From positions 1 through 43,376 of the forward strand of contig CAITWF010000024.1 in the NCBI GenBank assembly GCA_903896015.1: 43,376 nucleotides of DNA, read 5' to 3'. Of the stretch, positions 37,562 to 43,376 are shown piece by piece. Numbering within the stretch: the stretch's first letter is position 1; every line of letters begins with the position of its first letter. The position numbers and the translations under genes are program-made. Origin of the DNA: an uncultured Opitutia bacterium. Lineage in GTDB: Bacteria > Verrucomicrobiota > Verrucomicrobiia > Opitutales > Opitutaceae. The notes beneath the pieces are model-generated. The model was not told where the DNA came from and searched no databases. It saw only the letters and a program-made list of their open reading frames with translations.

Positions 37562-38261
37562 TCCCACCGCCGCCCGCGTCGGCCCCGTTCGCGCCCACTC
37601 GCGCGACGGCTTCCGCATTTTCATCGACTTCGACAACACGATCACGATCGGCGACGTGCTCGACGGCGTGATTGAAAAATTTGCGGTCGGCGACCGCTGG
37701 CGCGAGCTCGAGATCGAATGGGAAGCCGGAAAAATCGGCGCGCGTGACTGCCTCGACGGCCAGCTCCGCAGTCTCCGCGCCGAATGGCCTGAACTCACGC
37801 GCCATCTCGACGCCGTGCAACTCGATCCCGGTTTCTCCGCGCTGCTCACTCTCGCTCGCCGCGAACAGATCGATCTCACAATCCTCAGCGACAATTTCGA
37901 TCTGCTGCTCGGGTATATTCTGCAGCGGCGTGGTCTCGGCGACGTGGCCTTCTTCGGAAACCACCTTGAGCGCGCGGCCGATCGCTTTCTCCCTTCTTTT
38001 CCGTTCAGCAACCCCGACTGCCCCGGCTGCGCGCATTGCAAGAAGACGCACTTTCTCCCGCCCAACGACGATCCGCGACACGTCGTCTACATCGGCGACG
38101 GTCGCTCCGATCTCTGTCCGGCGCGGCACGCGGACATCGTGTTCGCCAAGGCCGGCCTGTTGAAACAACTTCGCGCCGAGCAGGTCGCGTGTCATGCGTT
38201 CGACGGCCTCGCCGACGTGGCGCGCGTGCTCGAGAAAATTTTTCATGAAAGCCAACTCTGA
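37554..38261 (+). CDS. HAD-superfamily phosphatase, MtnX/SerB-like
   Basis: This 235-residue protein has the HAD motif I IFIDFDNTIT (Asp25, Asp27), motif II TILSDNFD, a Lys region, and motif IV VVYIGDGRSDLCPARHADIVFAK. It is close to MtnX-like HAD-IB phosphatases, which remove phosphate from small phosphorylated metabolites. A Cys cluster NPDCPGCAHCKKTHF, at about residues 152-166, is present in a place where MtnX relatives also carry CxxCK. The substrate is probably a phosphorylated intermediate of the cluster product or a phosphorylated amine. It overlaps the upstream hydrolase gene by 8 bp and the downstream aminotransferase gene by 17 bp. Confidence 0.9.
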   Translation: MPSPTAARVGPVRAHSRDGFRIFIDFDNTITIGDVLDGVIEKFAVGDRWRELEIEWEAGKIGARDCLDGQLRSLRAEWPELTRHLDAVQLDPGFSALLTLARREQIDLTILSDNFDLLLGYILQRRGLGDVAFFGNHLERAADRFLPSFPFSNPDCPGCAHCKKTHFLPPNDDPRHVVYIGDGRSDLCPARHADIVFAKAGLLKQLRAEQVACHAFDGLADVARVLEKIFHESQL

Positions 38262-39657
38262 TTCCACCTTCGCCGTCGGCACGCTCGACGAAAAAGCCCT
38301 GCTCGATCTCGAGAGCCGCTACTGCTCGTGGGGCGACACCGTCCACTACGCGAAGGAACTCACGTTCTTCCGCGAAGCCAAGGGAAGCTTCCTCTACGAT
38401 CGCGCCGGCACCGAATACCTCGACCTCCAGATGTGGTATTCCGCGGCGAATTTCGGCTACCGCAACGAGCGGCTGAACAACGCGCTCAAGAAGCAGATCG
38501 ACACGCTGCCGCAGCTCGCCTGCCAATATCTGCATGAAGAGCGCGTGTTGCTCGCCACCAAGCTCGCGCAGCGAATTGAGAAAACGTTCGGCGTAAAAGG
38601 CCGCGTGCACTTCAACGTCGGCGGTGCCTCCGCGATCGAGGATGCGATGAAAGTCGTACGCAACCACACGGGGAAAAACCACACGTTTGCCTTCATGGGC
38701 GGTTACCACGGCCGCACGCTCGGTGCGACGTCGATTACCTCAAGTTACCGCTACCGCGAACGCTTCGGCCACTTCGGCGACCGCGCCAACTTCATCCCGT
38801 ATCCCTACTGCTTCCGCTGCCACCTGAGCCTGAAGCCCGAGACGTGCGGAATGGCGTGCCTGCGGCAGTTCGAAAAAATGTTCGAGTCGGAATACTATTC
38901 CGTCGTCAACCCGAAGAACAACAAGAGCGAGTATGGCGCGTTTTTCATCGAGCCCGTGCAGGCGACCGGCGGCTACATCGTCCCGCCGAAGGACTACTTC
39001 AAAGAGCTCAAGCAAACGCTCAACAAATACGGCATTCTCCTCGTCGTGGACGAAATCCAGATGGGCTTTTTCCGCACCGGCAAATTCATGTCGATCGAGC
39101 ACTTCGATGTCGTCCCCGACGTCGTCGTCTTCGGCAAAGCAATGACCAACGGTCTCAACGCGATCTCCGGCATCTGGGCGCGCGAGGAATTGATCTCTCC
39201 GCAGGTCTTCCCGCCGGGTTCGACCCACTCCACCTTCTCCGCCAACCCACTCGGCACCGCCGCCGGTCTCGCGGTGATGGACCTAATCGAGGATGAGAAT
39301 TTCGAGGAAAGCGTGCCGGCGAAGGGAGCTTACTTCCTGAAAAAGCTCGGCGAGCTCAAAAAGAAATACCCGTGCATCGGCCACGTCGAGGGCCTCGGTC
39401 TCGCCCTGCGGATGGAGATGTGCCAGGACGATGGCTTCACCCCCAACCGAGAGCTCACTGACGCCATCATGAACATCGGCCTTTCGGGCACGCTTACGGC
39501 GGGCGGCAAGAAGCGTGGCCTGATCCTCGACATCGGCGGCTACTACAAGAACGTCTTCACTCTCGCGCCGTCACTCTACATCACCGAGGAAGAAATTGAT
39601 CTTGGCGTCGCGCTATTTGAGGAGGCACTACTGCGCGCGCGGGCTGCGCGCAAGTAA
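38245..39657 (+). CDS. Class III PLP-dependent aminotransferase
   Basis: The ATG at 38245 gives 470 residues. Key features are GGYHGRTLGATSIT (152-165), the PLP-ring contact VVDEIQMGFFRTGK (Asp269), and the Schiff-base lysine in VVFGKAMTNG (Lys298), then GSTHSTFSANPLGTAAGL. The family transfers amino groups between omega-amines or 2-amino acids and keto acids. An insertion after HFGDRANFIPYPYC carries four cysteines (C189, C192, C201, C205, pattern CxxCx8CxxxC) that could bind a metal; a related insertion is known in some archaeal-type aminotransferases. In this cluster it probably aminates an aldehyde or ketone made from an acyl-ACP. It overlaps the phosphatase gene by 17 bp. Confidence 0.95.
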   Translation: MKANSDSTFAVGTLDEKALLDLESRYCSWGDTVHYAKELTFFREAKGSFLYDRAGTEYLDLQMWYSAANFGYRNERLNNALKKQIDTLPQLACQYLHEERVLLATKLAQRIEKTFGVKGRVHFNVGGASAIEDAMKVVRNHTGKNHTFAFMGGYHGRTLGATSITSSYRYRERFGHFGDRANFIPYPYCFRCHLSLKPETCGMACLRQFEKMFESEYYSVVNPKNNKSEYGAFFIEPVQATGGYIVPPKDYFKELKQTLNKYGILLVVDEIQMGFFRTGKFMSIEHFDVVPDVVVFGKAMTNGLNAISGIWAREELISPQVFPPGSTHSTFSANPLGTAAGLAVMDLIEDENFEESVPAKGAYFLKKLGELKKKYPCIGHVEGLGLALRMEMCQDDGFTPNRELTDAIMNIGLSGTLTAGGKKRGLILDIGGYYKNVFTLAPSLYITEEEIDLGVALFEEALLRARAARK

Positions 39658-39681
39658 CGCGCCCTCCGCCCCACCGCGATC

Positions 39682-40089
39682 ATGGCGTCGTCTGCGACCA
39701 AGCTGCCCGGCAAAGTTCTGGTCGCACTCGCGCTCGCGGTCGTGCTGGACACGGTCACGCATATCGCGTGGAAACTCGCGGTCGCCCATCTGCCGGAGGG
39801 AGAAACGCTCGCGGCGGTCGCCCGCACCGCGCTGGCGAGCCCGCTCTTCCTCGTCGCCATGGTCGCGTTTCTCGCGCAATTCTACAACTGGATGCGCGTC
39901 CTGGAGCACGCCGATCTAAGTTTTGCCCAACCGATCACCGCGCTCGGCTACATCGCCGTGCTCGCGATTTCGGCGCGTGCGCTCCATGAGCCCGTTTCAG
40001 CCACGCGGATCGCCGGCGTGGCGTTGATTCTCGCCGGCGTCTATTTCATCAGCCGCACGCCGCACCGCACGACTGCTCTCGCGCCATGA
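39682..40089 (+). CDS. Small EamA/SMR-type membrane transporter subunit
   Basis: This 135-residue protein has four predicted membrane helices, the size of SMR or ArnE/ArnF-like subunits: residues about 10-30, 50-72, 78-100 and 106-125. The third and fourth helices contain ADLSFAQPITALGYIAVLAISARALHEPVS and RIAGVALILAGVYFIS, typical of the second EamA half. It has an extra Arg-rich C-tail. Such subunits pair to move lipid-linked amino sugars, polyamines or drugs. It starts 24 bp after the aminotransferase gene and overlaps the next membrane gene by 4 bp (ATGA), which favours a heterodimer with that protein. Confidence 0.85.
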   Translation: MASSATKLPGKVLVALALAVVLDTVTHIAWKLAVAHLPEGETLAAVARTALASPLFLVAMVAFLAQFYNWMRVLEHADLSFAQPITALGYIAVLAISARALHEPVSATRIAGVALILAGVYFISRTPHRTTALAP

Positions 40090-40466
40090 CGCCCACGCTC
40101 ACCGGACTCATGCTGGTCGCCGCCGCCGCCGCCGTGGAAAGCTTCGCGCAAATCTTTCTGAAGATCGGCGCCGCGGGCGGGCCTGGCATTCTGATGCCGC
40201 CGTTCCGCCATCACGCCATGCGACTGCCGGCCGGCACGTCGGGCCTACTCTGGCTCTCGCTCGGCATCCTCGCCTACCTCGCCGAAATATTCCTCTATAC
40301 GCTGGCCCTGTATTTCCTCGATGTGAGCGTCGCCTTTCCGATGGGCAGCCTGTGCTTCATCGGAATTGCCCTGCTCTCAAAATGGGTGCTCGGCGAAACC
40401 GTCGGCCGCACCCGCTGGCTCGGCATCGGCTGCATCCTGGGTGGGACCATTCTGGTGGCGCTGTGA
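40086..40466 (+). CDS. Small EamA/SMR-type membrane transporter subunit, partner of 39682-40089
   Basis: This 126-residue protein also has four predicted membrane helices: TGLMLVAAAAAVESFAQIFLKIG, LLWLSLGILAYLAEIFLYTLAL, VSVAFPMGSLCFIGIALLSK and WLGIGCILGGTILVAL. The segment FLDVSVAFPMGSLCFIGIALLSKWVLGETV is the ArnE/ArnF/EmrE-like core. It shares a four-base ATGA overlap with its partner, and its stop overlaps the GTG start of the next gene (GTGA). The pair resembles ArnE/ArnF, the subunits that flip undecaprenyl-phosphate-aminoarabinose. The cargo here is unknown; a flipped amino-lipid would fit the neighbouring aminotransferase and acyl enzymes. Confidence 0.85.
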   Translation: MTPTLTGLMLVAAAAAVESFAQIFLKIGAAGGPGILMPPFRHHAMRLPAGTSGLLWLSLGILAYLAEIFLYTLALYFLDVSVAFPMGSLCFIGIALLSKWVLGETVGRTRWLGIGCILGGTILVAL

Positions 40467-41608
40467 ACCCCAACGAGGCTGTGCACGTCGAATTCGTCCG
40501 GCGCGTCGAGGACATCGACGACGCACTGTGGCACGCCAGTTTCCCGGCCCCGCTCGAAGGCCGCTTCTGGTATCACACACTCGAAACCAGCGACCTCGAA
40601 GATCAGTTCACTTTCCACTACGCCCTCATCTCGCTTGGCGGACGCGCCGTCGGTATCGCACCGTGTTTTCTCCACGACGTGCCCATCACGCTGGTCGCCC
40701 CCGCACCCGTCGCTCTTGTCCTGCGTGGACTCTCGAAATTTTTTCCGCGCGTCGGCTACCAGCGGACATTTTTCATCGGTTCGCCCTGCTCCGACGAGGG
40801 CACGGTCGGTCTCGTGCCGGGCATAAGGCCTGCCGAAATCATCGCTCCGCTGCGCGCGGCGATTCTCGCGAAGGCTCGCGAGCTCGGCGCGCCAATGATC
40901 GTTTTCAAAGACTTCCCCGAGCCAGACCACCCGTTGCTCGCGGCCGGCGGATTCGTTTCGACCGTCAGCTATCCGGGAACCGTCGTCGCGCTGCCGCCAC
41001 CGGACAAAGACGCCTATTTTCGGGCGCGCTCGCAAAATCAGCGACATAACTTCCGGAAGAAACTGCGCCGTTCGCATGAAGCCATCGCGTTGACGACAGC
41101 CGTGGTGGCGCATCCCTCCGACGCGGAACTCAAGGAAATCTTCGCGCTGTTTCTGCAAACCTACGAGCGCGGCAAAACCGAATTCGAGCGACTCGGCCTG
41201 AGCTTCTTCGCCCAAATCCGCGAGCACGAGCCCGCGCGCTTCATCCTGCAGCGCGATGCCGCTACAGGTGAACTGGTGACGTTCATGCTCGTCTTTCACC
41301 TAGGCGATCGCGTGGTCAACAAGTTCATCGGGCTCGACTACCGGCGAGGTGGAAACACGTTTCTCTACTTCCGGCTCTTCGACGCGGCGCTTGATTACGC
41401 CTACGCCGTTGGGGCCAAGGAACTCCAGAGCGGCCAGACCGGCTACCGCGCCAAAGTTGATCTCGGCCACCGACCCATGCCGCTGTTCAATCTATTCCGA
41501 CACCAGAACCCGCTCGTGCACGCAATTTTTAGTGCGATCGGCCGGCGCGTGACGTGGCGATCACTCGATCCGGAATTGGCCGCGATTACGTCGATGCCCT
41601 CATCTTAG
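40463..41608 (+). CDS. FemAB/GNAT-like acyltransferase (peptidogalycan biosynthesis-type)
   Basis: The GTG at 40463 gives 381 residues and a 4-bp overlap with the preceding stop. The protein has the two-GNAT-fold arrangement of FemAB/DUF482-like proteins: an N-terminal half with RFWYHTLETSDLEDQFTFHYALIS, a middle RSQNQRHNFRKKLRRSHEA segment that is typical of this family, then a second GNAT fold with FMLVFHLGDRVVNKFIGLDYRRGGNTFLYFRLFDAALDYAYAVGAKELQSGQTGYRAKVDLGH. Family members transfer an acyl or aminoacyl group to an amine. It would acylate or aminoacylate the aminated product of the cluster, or use an acyl carrier protein as the donor. It ends the tight run of genes. Confidence 0.85.
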   Translation: MNPNEAVHVEFVRRVEDIDDALWHASFPAPLEGRFWYHTLETSDLEDQFTFHYALISLGGRAVGIAPCFLHDVPITLVAPAPVALVLRGLSKFFPRVGYQRTFFIGSPCSDEGTVGLVPGIRPAEIIAPLRAAILAKARELGAPMIVFKDFPEPDHPLLAAGGFVSTVSYPGTVVALPPPDKDAYFRARSQNQRHNFRKKLRRSHEAIALTTAVVAHPSDAELKEIFALFLQTYERGKTEFERLGLSFFAQIREHEPARFILQRDAATGELVTFMLVFHLGDRVVNKFIGLDYRRGGNTFLYFRLFDAALDYAYAVGAKELQSGQTGYRAKVDLGHRPMPLFNLFRHQNPLVHAIFSAIGRRVTWRSLDPELAAITSMPSS

Positions 41609-41704
41609 CGATCGGTTGCCAACGCGACTTCATCCTCGCCCGCGGCGGGTAACTTCGGCTTGGTCGGCAGCACTCCGATTCACCCCGCCACTCATTCTCG
41701 CTCG

Positions 41705-42958
41705 ATGAAAACCCGTCGTGATTTCGTCAAACTCGCCGCCGCCGCCGGTCTCTTCGCCACGGCGCGCGCCCGCGCCGCCTCGACCCCCGCCCCATCGCCA
41801 TCCACCGGCACCGACGATCGCACAGCATGGTGCGCACTCGCGGCCCGGCTCGGGACGCCGGTCCTGAACGCACTCGCCGAGCGACGCCTCAAGGCGACAA
41901 TGCCCGTTGAGGCCGCGCCCGGCGTCAAAGACCGTCCCCAATTCACGCACCTTGAGGCACTCGGTCGCCTCCTTTGTGGACTCGCACCTTGGCTCGAACT
42001 CGGAGGCGACGATTCCGCCGAGGGCCGGCAGCGCGCGCGGTTCGCCGACCTCGCACGCCGCGCGATCGAGTCAGCCACCGATCCGGCGTCACCGGACTTT
42101 CTCAATTTCTCAAAGGGATCGCAGCCGCTCGTTGACGCGGCATTTCTCGCGCAGGCGATGCTCCGAGCGCCGAGCGAATTGTGGAAAAAACTTGCGCCAC
42201 CCGCCCAGGCCAGCGTCATCGCCGCGCTCTCGTCTTCGCGTCACATCCAGCCGGGCGAAAATAACTGGAAGCTTTTCGCGGCGACAGTGGAGGTTTTTCT
42301 TTTCCGCGCCGGTGCAACGCGCGATGACACGCGACTCTTTGAAGGCATCCGCAAGCACCGCGAGTGGTATGTTGGCGACGGCATGTATGGCGATGGCCCC
42401 GAGTTTCACTGGGATTACTACAATTCCTTCGTGATTCAGCCCATGCTCGTCGAGGCGCTCGATGTCGTCGGTGAAGAAGCGCCCGAGTGGCGATCACTCC
42501 GCGAAAAGTCGCGCGAGCGCCTCACCCGCTGGGCGGCGATTCAGGAACGGGTCATCGCGCCCGATGGCACCTACCCGATCGTCGGCCGCTCGATCGCGTA
42601 TCGCTGCGGCGCGTTTCAGGGACTGGCGCTCGCGGCGCTACGTCACGCGCTGCCCGAATCGGTGACGCCCGCGCAAGCGCGTGGTGCACTCACCGCCGTG
42701 ATCCGACGCACGCTCGAAGCGCCAGACACTTTCGACGATCGTGGTTGGTTGCGGATTGGTGTGGGCGGACATCAGCCCGCGCTTGGCGAAAGCTACATTT
42801 CAACCGGGAGCCTCTATTTGTGCAGCGCCGCGTTTCTCCCGCTCGGCCTGCCGGCCAACGATCCATTTTGGAGCACGCCCGCGGCACCGACGACCTGGTC
42901 AAAAGTCTGGTCCGGCACAAACTTCCCCGCCGATCACGCGCTTAGGAGTCCGCGCTAA
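41705..42958 (+). CDS. DUF2264 family protein, Tat-exported
   Basis: The ATG at 41705 gives 417 residues. The N-terminus MKTRRDFVKLAAAAGLFATARARAA is a twin-arginine signal (RRDFVK). The mature protein shows DUF2264 features: TRLFEGIRKHREWYVGDGMYGDGPEFHWDYYNSFVIQPMLVEALD, then RERLTRWAAIQERVIAPDGTYPIVGRSIAYR, and GGHQPALGESYISTGSLYLCSAAFLPLGLP near the end. The fold is an alpha/alpha barrel, like glycoside hydrolase or lyase toroids. Some members have been linked to glycan degradation, but the activity is not certain. It follows the acyltransferase gene after 96 bp and is probably not part of that cluster. The gene ends where the repeat-rich non-coding region begins. Confidence 0.88.
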   Translation: MKTRRDFVKLAAAAGLFATARARAASTPAPSPSTGTDDRTAWCALAARLGTPVLNALAERRLKATMPVEAAPGVKDRPQFTHLEALGRLLCGLAPWLELGGDDSAEGRQRARFADLARRAIESATDPASPDFLNFSKGSQPLVDAAFLAQAMLRAPSELWKKLAPPAQASVIAALSSSRHIQPGENNWKLFAATVEVFLFRAGATRDDTRLFEGIRKHREWYVGDGMYGDGPEFHWDYYNSFVIQPMLVEALDVVGEEAPEWRSLREKSRERLTRWAAIQERVIAPDGTYPIVGRSIAYRCGAFQGLALAALRHALPESVTPAQARGALTAVIRRTLEAPDTFDDRGWLRIGVGGHQPALGESYISTGSLYLCSAAFLPLGLPANDPFWSTPAAPTTWSKVWSGTNFPADHALRSPR

Positions 42959-43229
42959 AACGCCCACCCAGTTTCCCTCCCACTGGCTGCCCGACATGGA
43001 TCAAATCGATAACTTTTGAAGCGAATCCCGCGTTTTCAGAGGGAGAGCCGCAGGGGAACTTGAAGGTGAGTCAACGCATGGCGCTGTCGTGACGGGCCGC
43101 CAACTGGGTTTCAGGTCATCAATTCGCTTCATTCGCTTCAACCGCCGTGGATGAAACCACGAACTTTTGAAGCGAATCAAACGGTGGTGGCCAGAACCAC
43201 GCAGCCGCAGCCGAATTTTTGAGAGGCGA
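42959..43229. other. Intergenic region with short repeats, no convincing gene
   Basis: This stretch has no frame with recognisable protein features on either strand. It is less G+C-rich than the genes. It holds direct copies of a 17-mer, inverted copies of its core and a nested hairpin, listed separately. A short hairpin CCAGT (42968-42972) with ACTGG (42982-42986) follows the DUF2264 stop, but it lacks a T tract. Confidence 0.6.
43011..43178. repeat. Direct and inverted repeats around the core GAAGCGAAT
   Basis: The 17-mer AACTTTTGAAGCGAATC occurs at 43011-43027 and 43162-43178. The reverse complement of its core, ATTCGCTTC, occurs twice in tandem at 43122-43130 and 43131-43139. The inner part, CGTGG (43146-43150) and CCACG (43157-43161), forms a hairpin inside the larger inverted pair 43131-43140 and 43168-43177, so the RNA or single-stranded DNA could fold into a long imperfect stem. 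Confidence 0.7.
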
Positions 43230-43376
43230 TGACAGCTGTCACCGGTCACCCAAAACCAGCCAGGTAGGGTCGATTCAAAACCAGCCACCTTGAGAGGGTA
43301 ATTTACGTCGTCGGCGAAGATCGCTTCGCCGGTGGGCGTAATGAACCAACTCAACGTGAGCATTCAACAATCGATA
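43230..43376 (+). mobile_element. Possible left end of an IS21-family insertion sequence (continues past the window)
   Basis: A perfect 12-bp palindrome TGACAGCTGTCA (43230-43241) begins with TG, as IS21-family ends do. It is followed by two copies of CAAAACCAGCCA at 43251-43262 and 43276-43287, 25 bp apart. Multiple short internal repeats near each tip are a known feature of IS21 elements. A reading frame starting at 43341 could be the transposase gene. The other end is outside the window, so the call is an inference. Confidence 0.4.
43341..43376 (+). CDS. Possible start of an IS21-type transposase (istA), cut by window edge
   Basis: ATG at 43341 opens a frame of 12 visible codons (MNQLNVSIQQSI) running off the window. 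IstA proteins often begin with a short basic or polar segment of this kind, before a helix-turn-helix. The distance of about 110 bp from the putative left tip is suitable. The fragment is too short for a family assignment by itself. Confidence 0.3.
   Translation, partial: MNQLNVSIQQSI

Noticed and set aside
43001-43363. 120-codon minus-strand frame in the last intergenic region
   Set aside because: It crosses the repeats and the putative insertion-sequence tip and shows no protein family features.

Overview
The window looks like chromosomal DNA of a G+C-rich verrucomicrobium, most likely of the Opitutaceae (Opitutus-like) group. The reasons are a PEP-CTERM exported protein, large TonB-dependent receptors carrying the 'LSPFEV' N-terminal signature, divergent LacI/receptor pairs, ThuA and membrane-bound-dehydrogenase/cytochrome c proteins typical of the PVC superphylum, and short leaders without clear Shine-Dalgarno sites. 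This assignment is inferred from gene content only. I saw no tRNA, rRNA or CRISPR array.

Layout. (1) 2-7260, plus strand: the end of a repeat-rich PEP-CTERM protein, a secreted heparinase II/III-like polysaccharide lyase, an orphan membrane histidine kinase, xylose isomerase and a Gfo/Idh/MocA oxidoreductase. (2) 7282-14337: a quinoprotein dehydrogenase with a cytochrome c domain and a LacI regulator on the minus strand, divergent from a 1214-residue TonB-dependent receptor that ends at a clear intrinsic terminator. (3) 14415-19155: two paralogous membrane/TPR proteins resembling eukaryotic TMTC O-mannosyltransferases, flanking a dolichol-phosphate-mannose-synthase-like GT2 enzyme; possibly a protein glycosylation module. 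(4) 19270-19695: a small lipoprotein.

(5) 19700-34870: a carbohydrate-utilisation locus. A LacI regulator diverges from a second TonB-dependent receptor across a 20-bp palindrome. The receptor is followed by a sialate-O-acetylesterase-type esterase, a PVC-type dehydrogenase/HEAT/cytochrome c/discoidin protein, a ThuA protein, a GH29 alpha-L-fucosidase, an L-galactose/L-fucose dehydrogenase, a zinc alcohol dehydrogenase, a beta-hydroxyacid dehydrogenase and an MFS transporter. Together they suggest import, deacetylation, fucose release and oxidative L-fucose catabolism.

(6) 34998-41608: a compact, partly overlapping eight-gene cluster: acyl carrier protein, beta-ketoacyl synthase, alpha/beta hydrolase, HAD phosphatase, class III aminotransferase, two small EamA/SMR membrane subunits and a FemAB/GNAT-like acyltransferase. 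It does not match a pathway I can name and is the best candidate for an undescribed system: assembly, amination, acyl transfer and flipping or export of an acyl-derived amine or lipid. (7) 41705-42958: a Tat-exported DUF2264 protein. (8) 42959-43376: no convincing gene, but repeated and inverted motifs, then what may be the left end of an IS21-family element whose transposase gene starts at the window edge.
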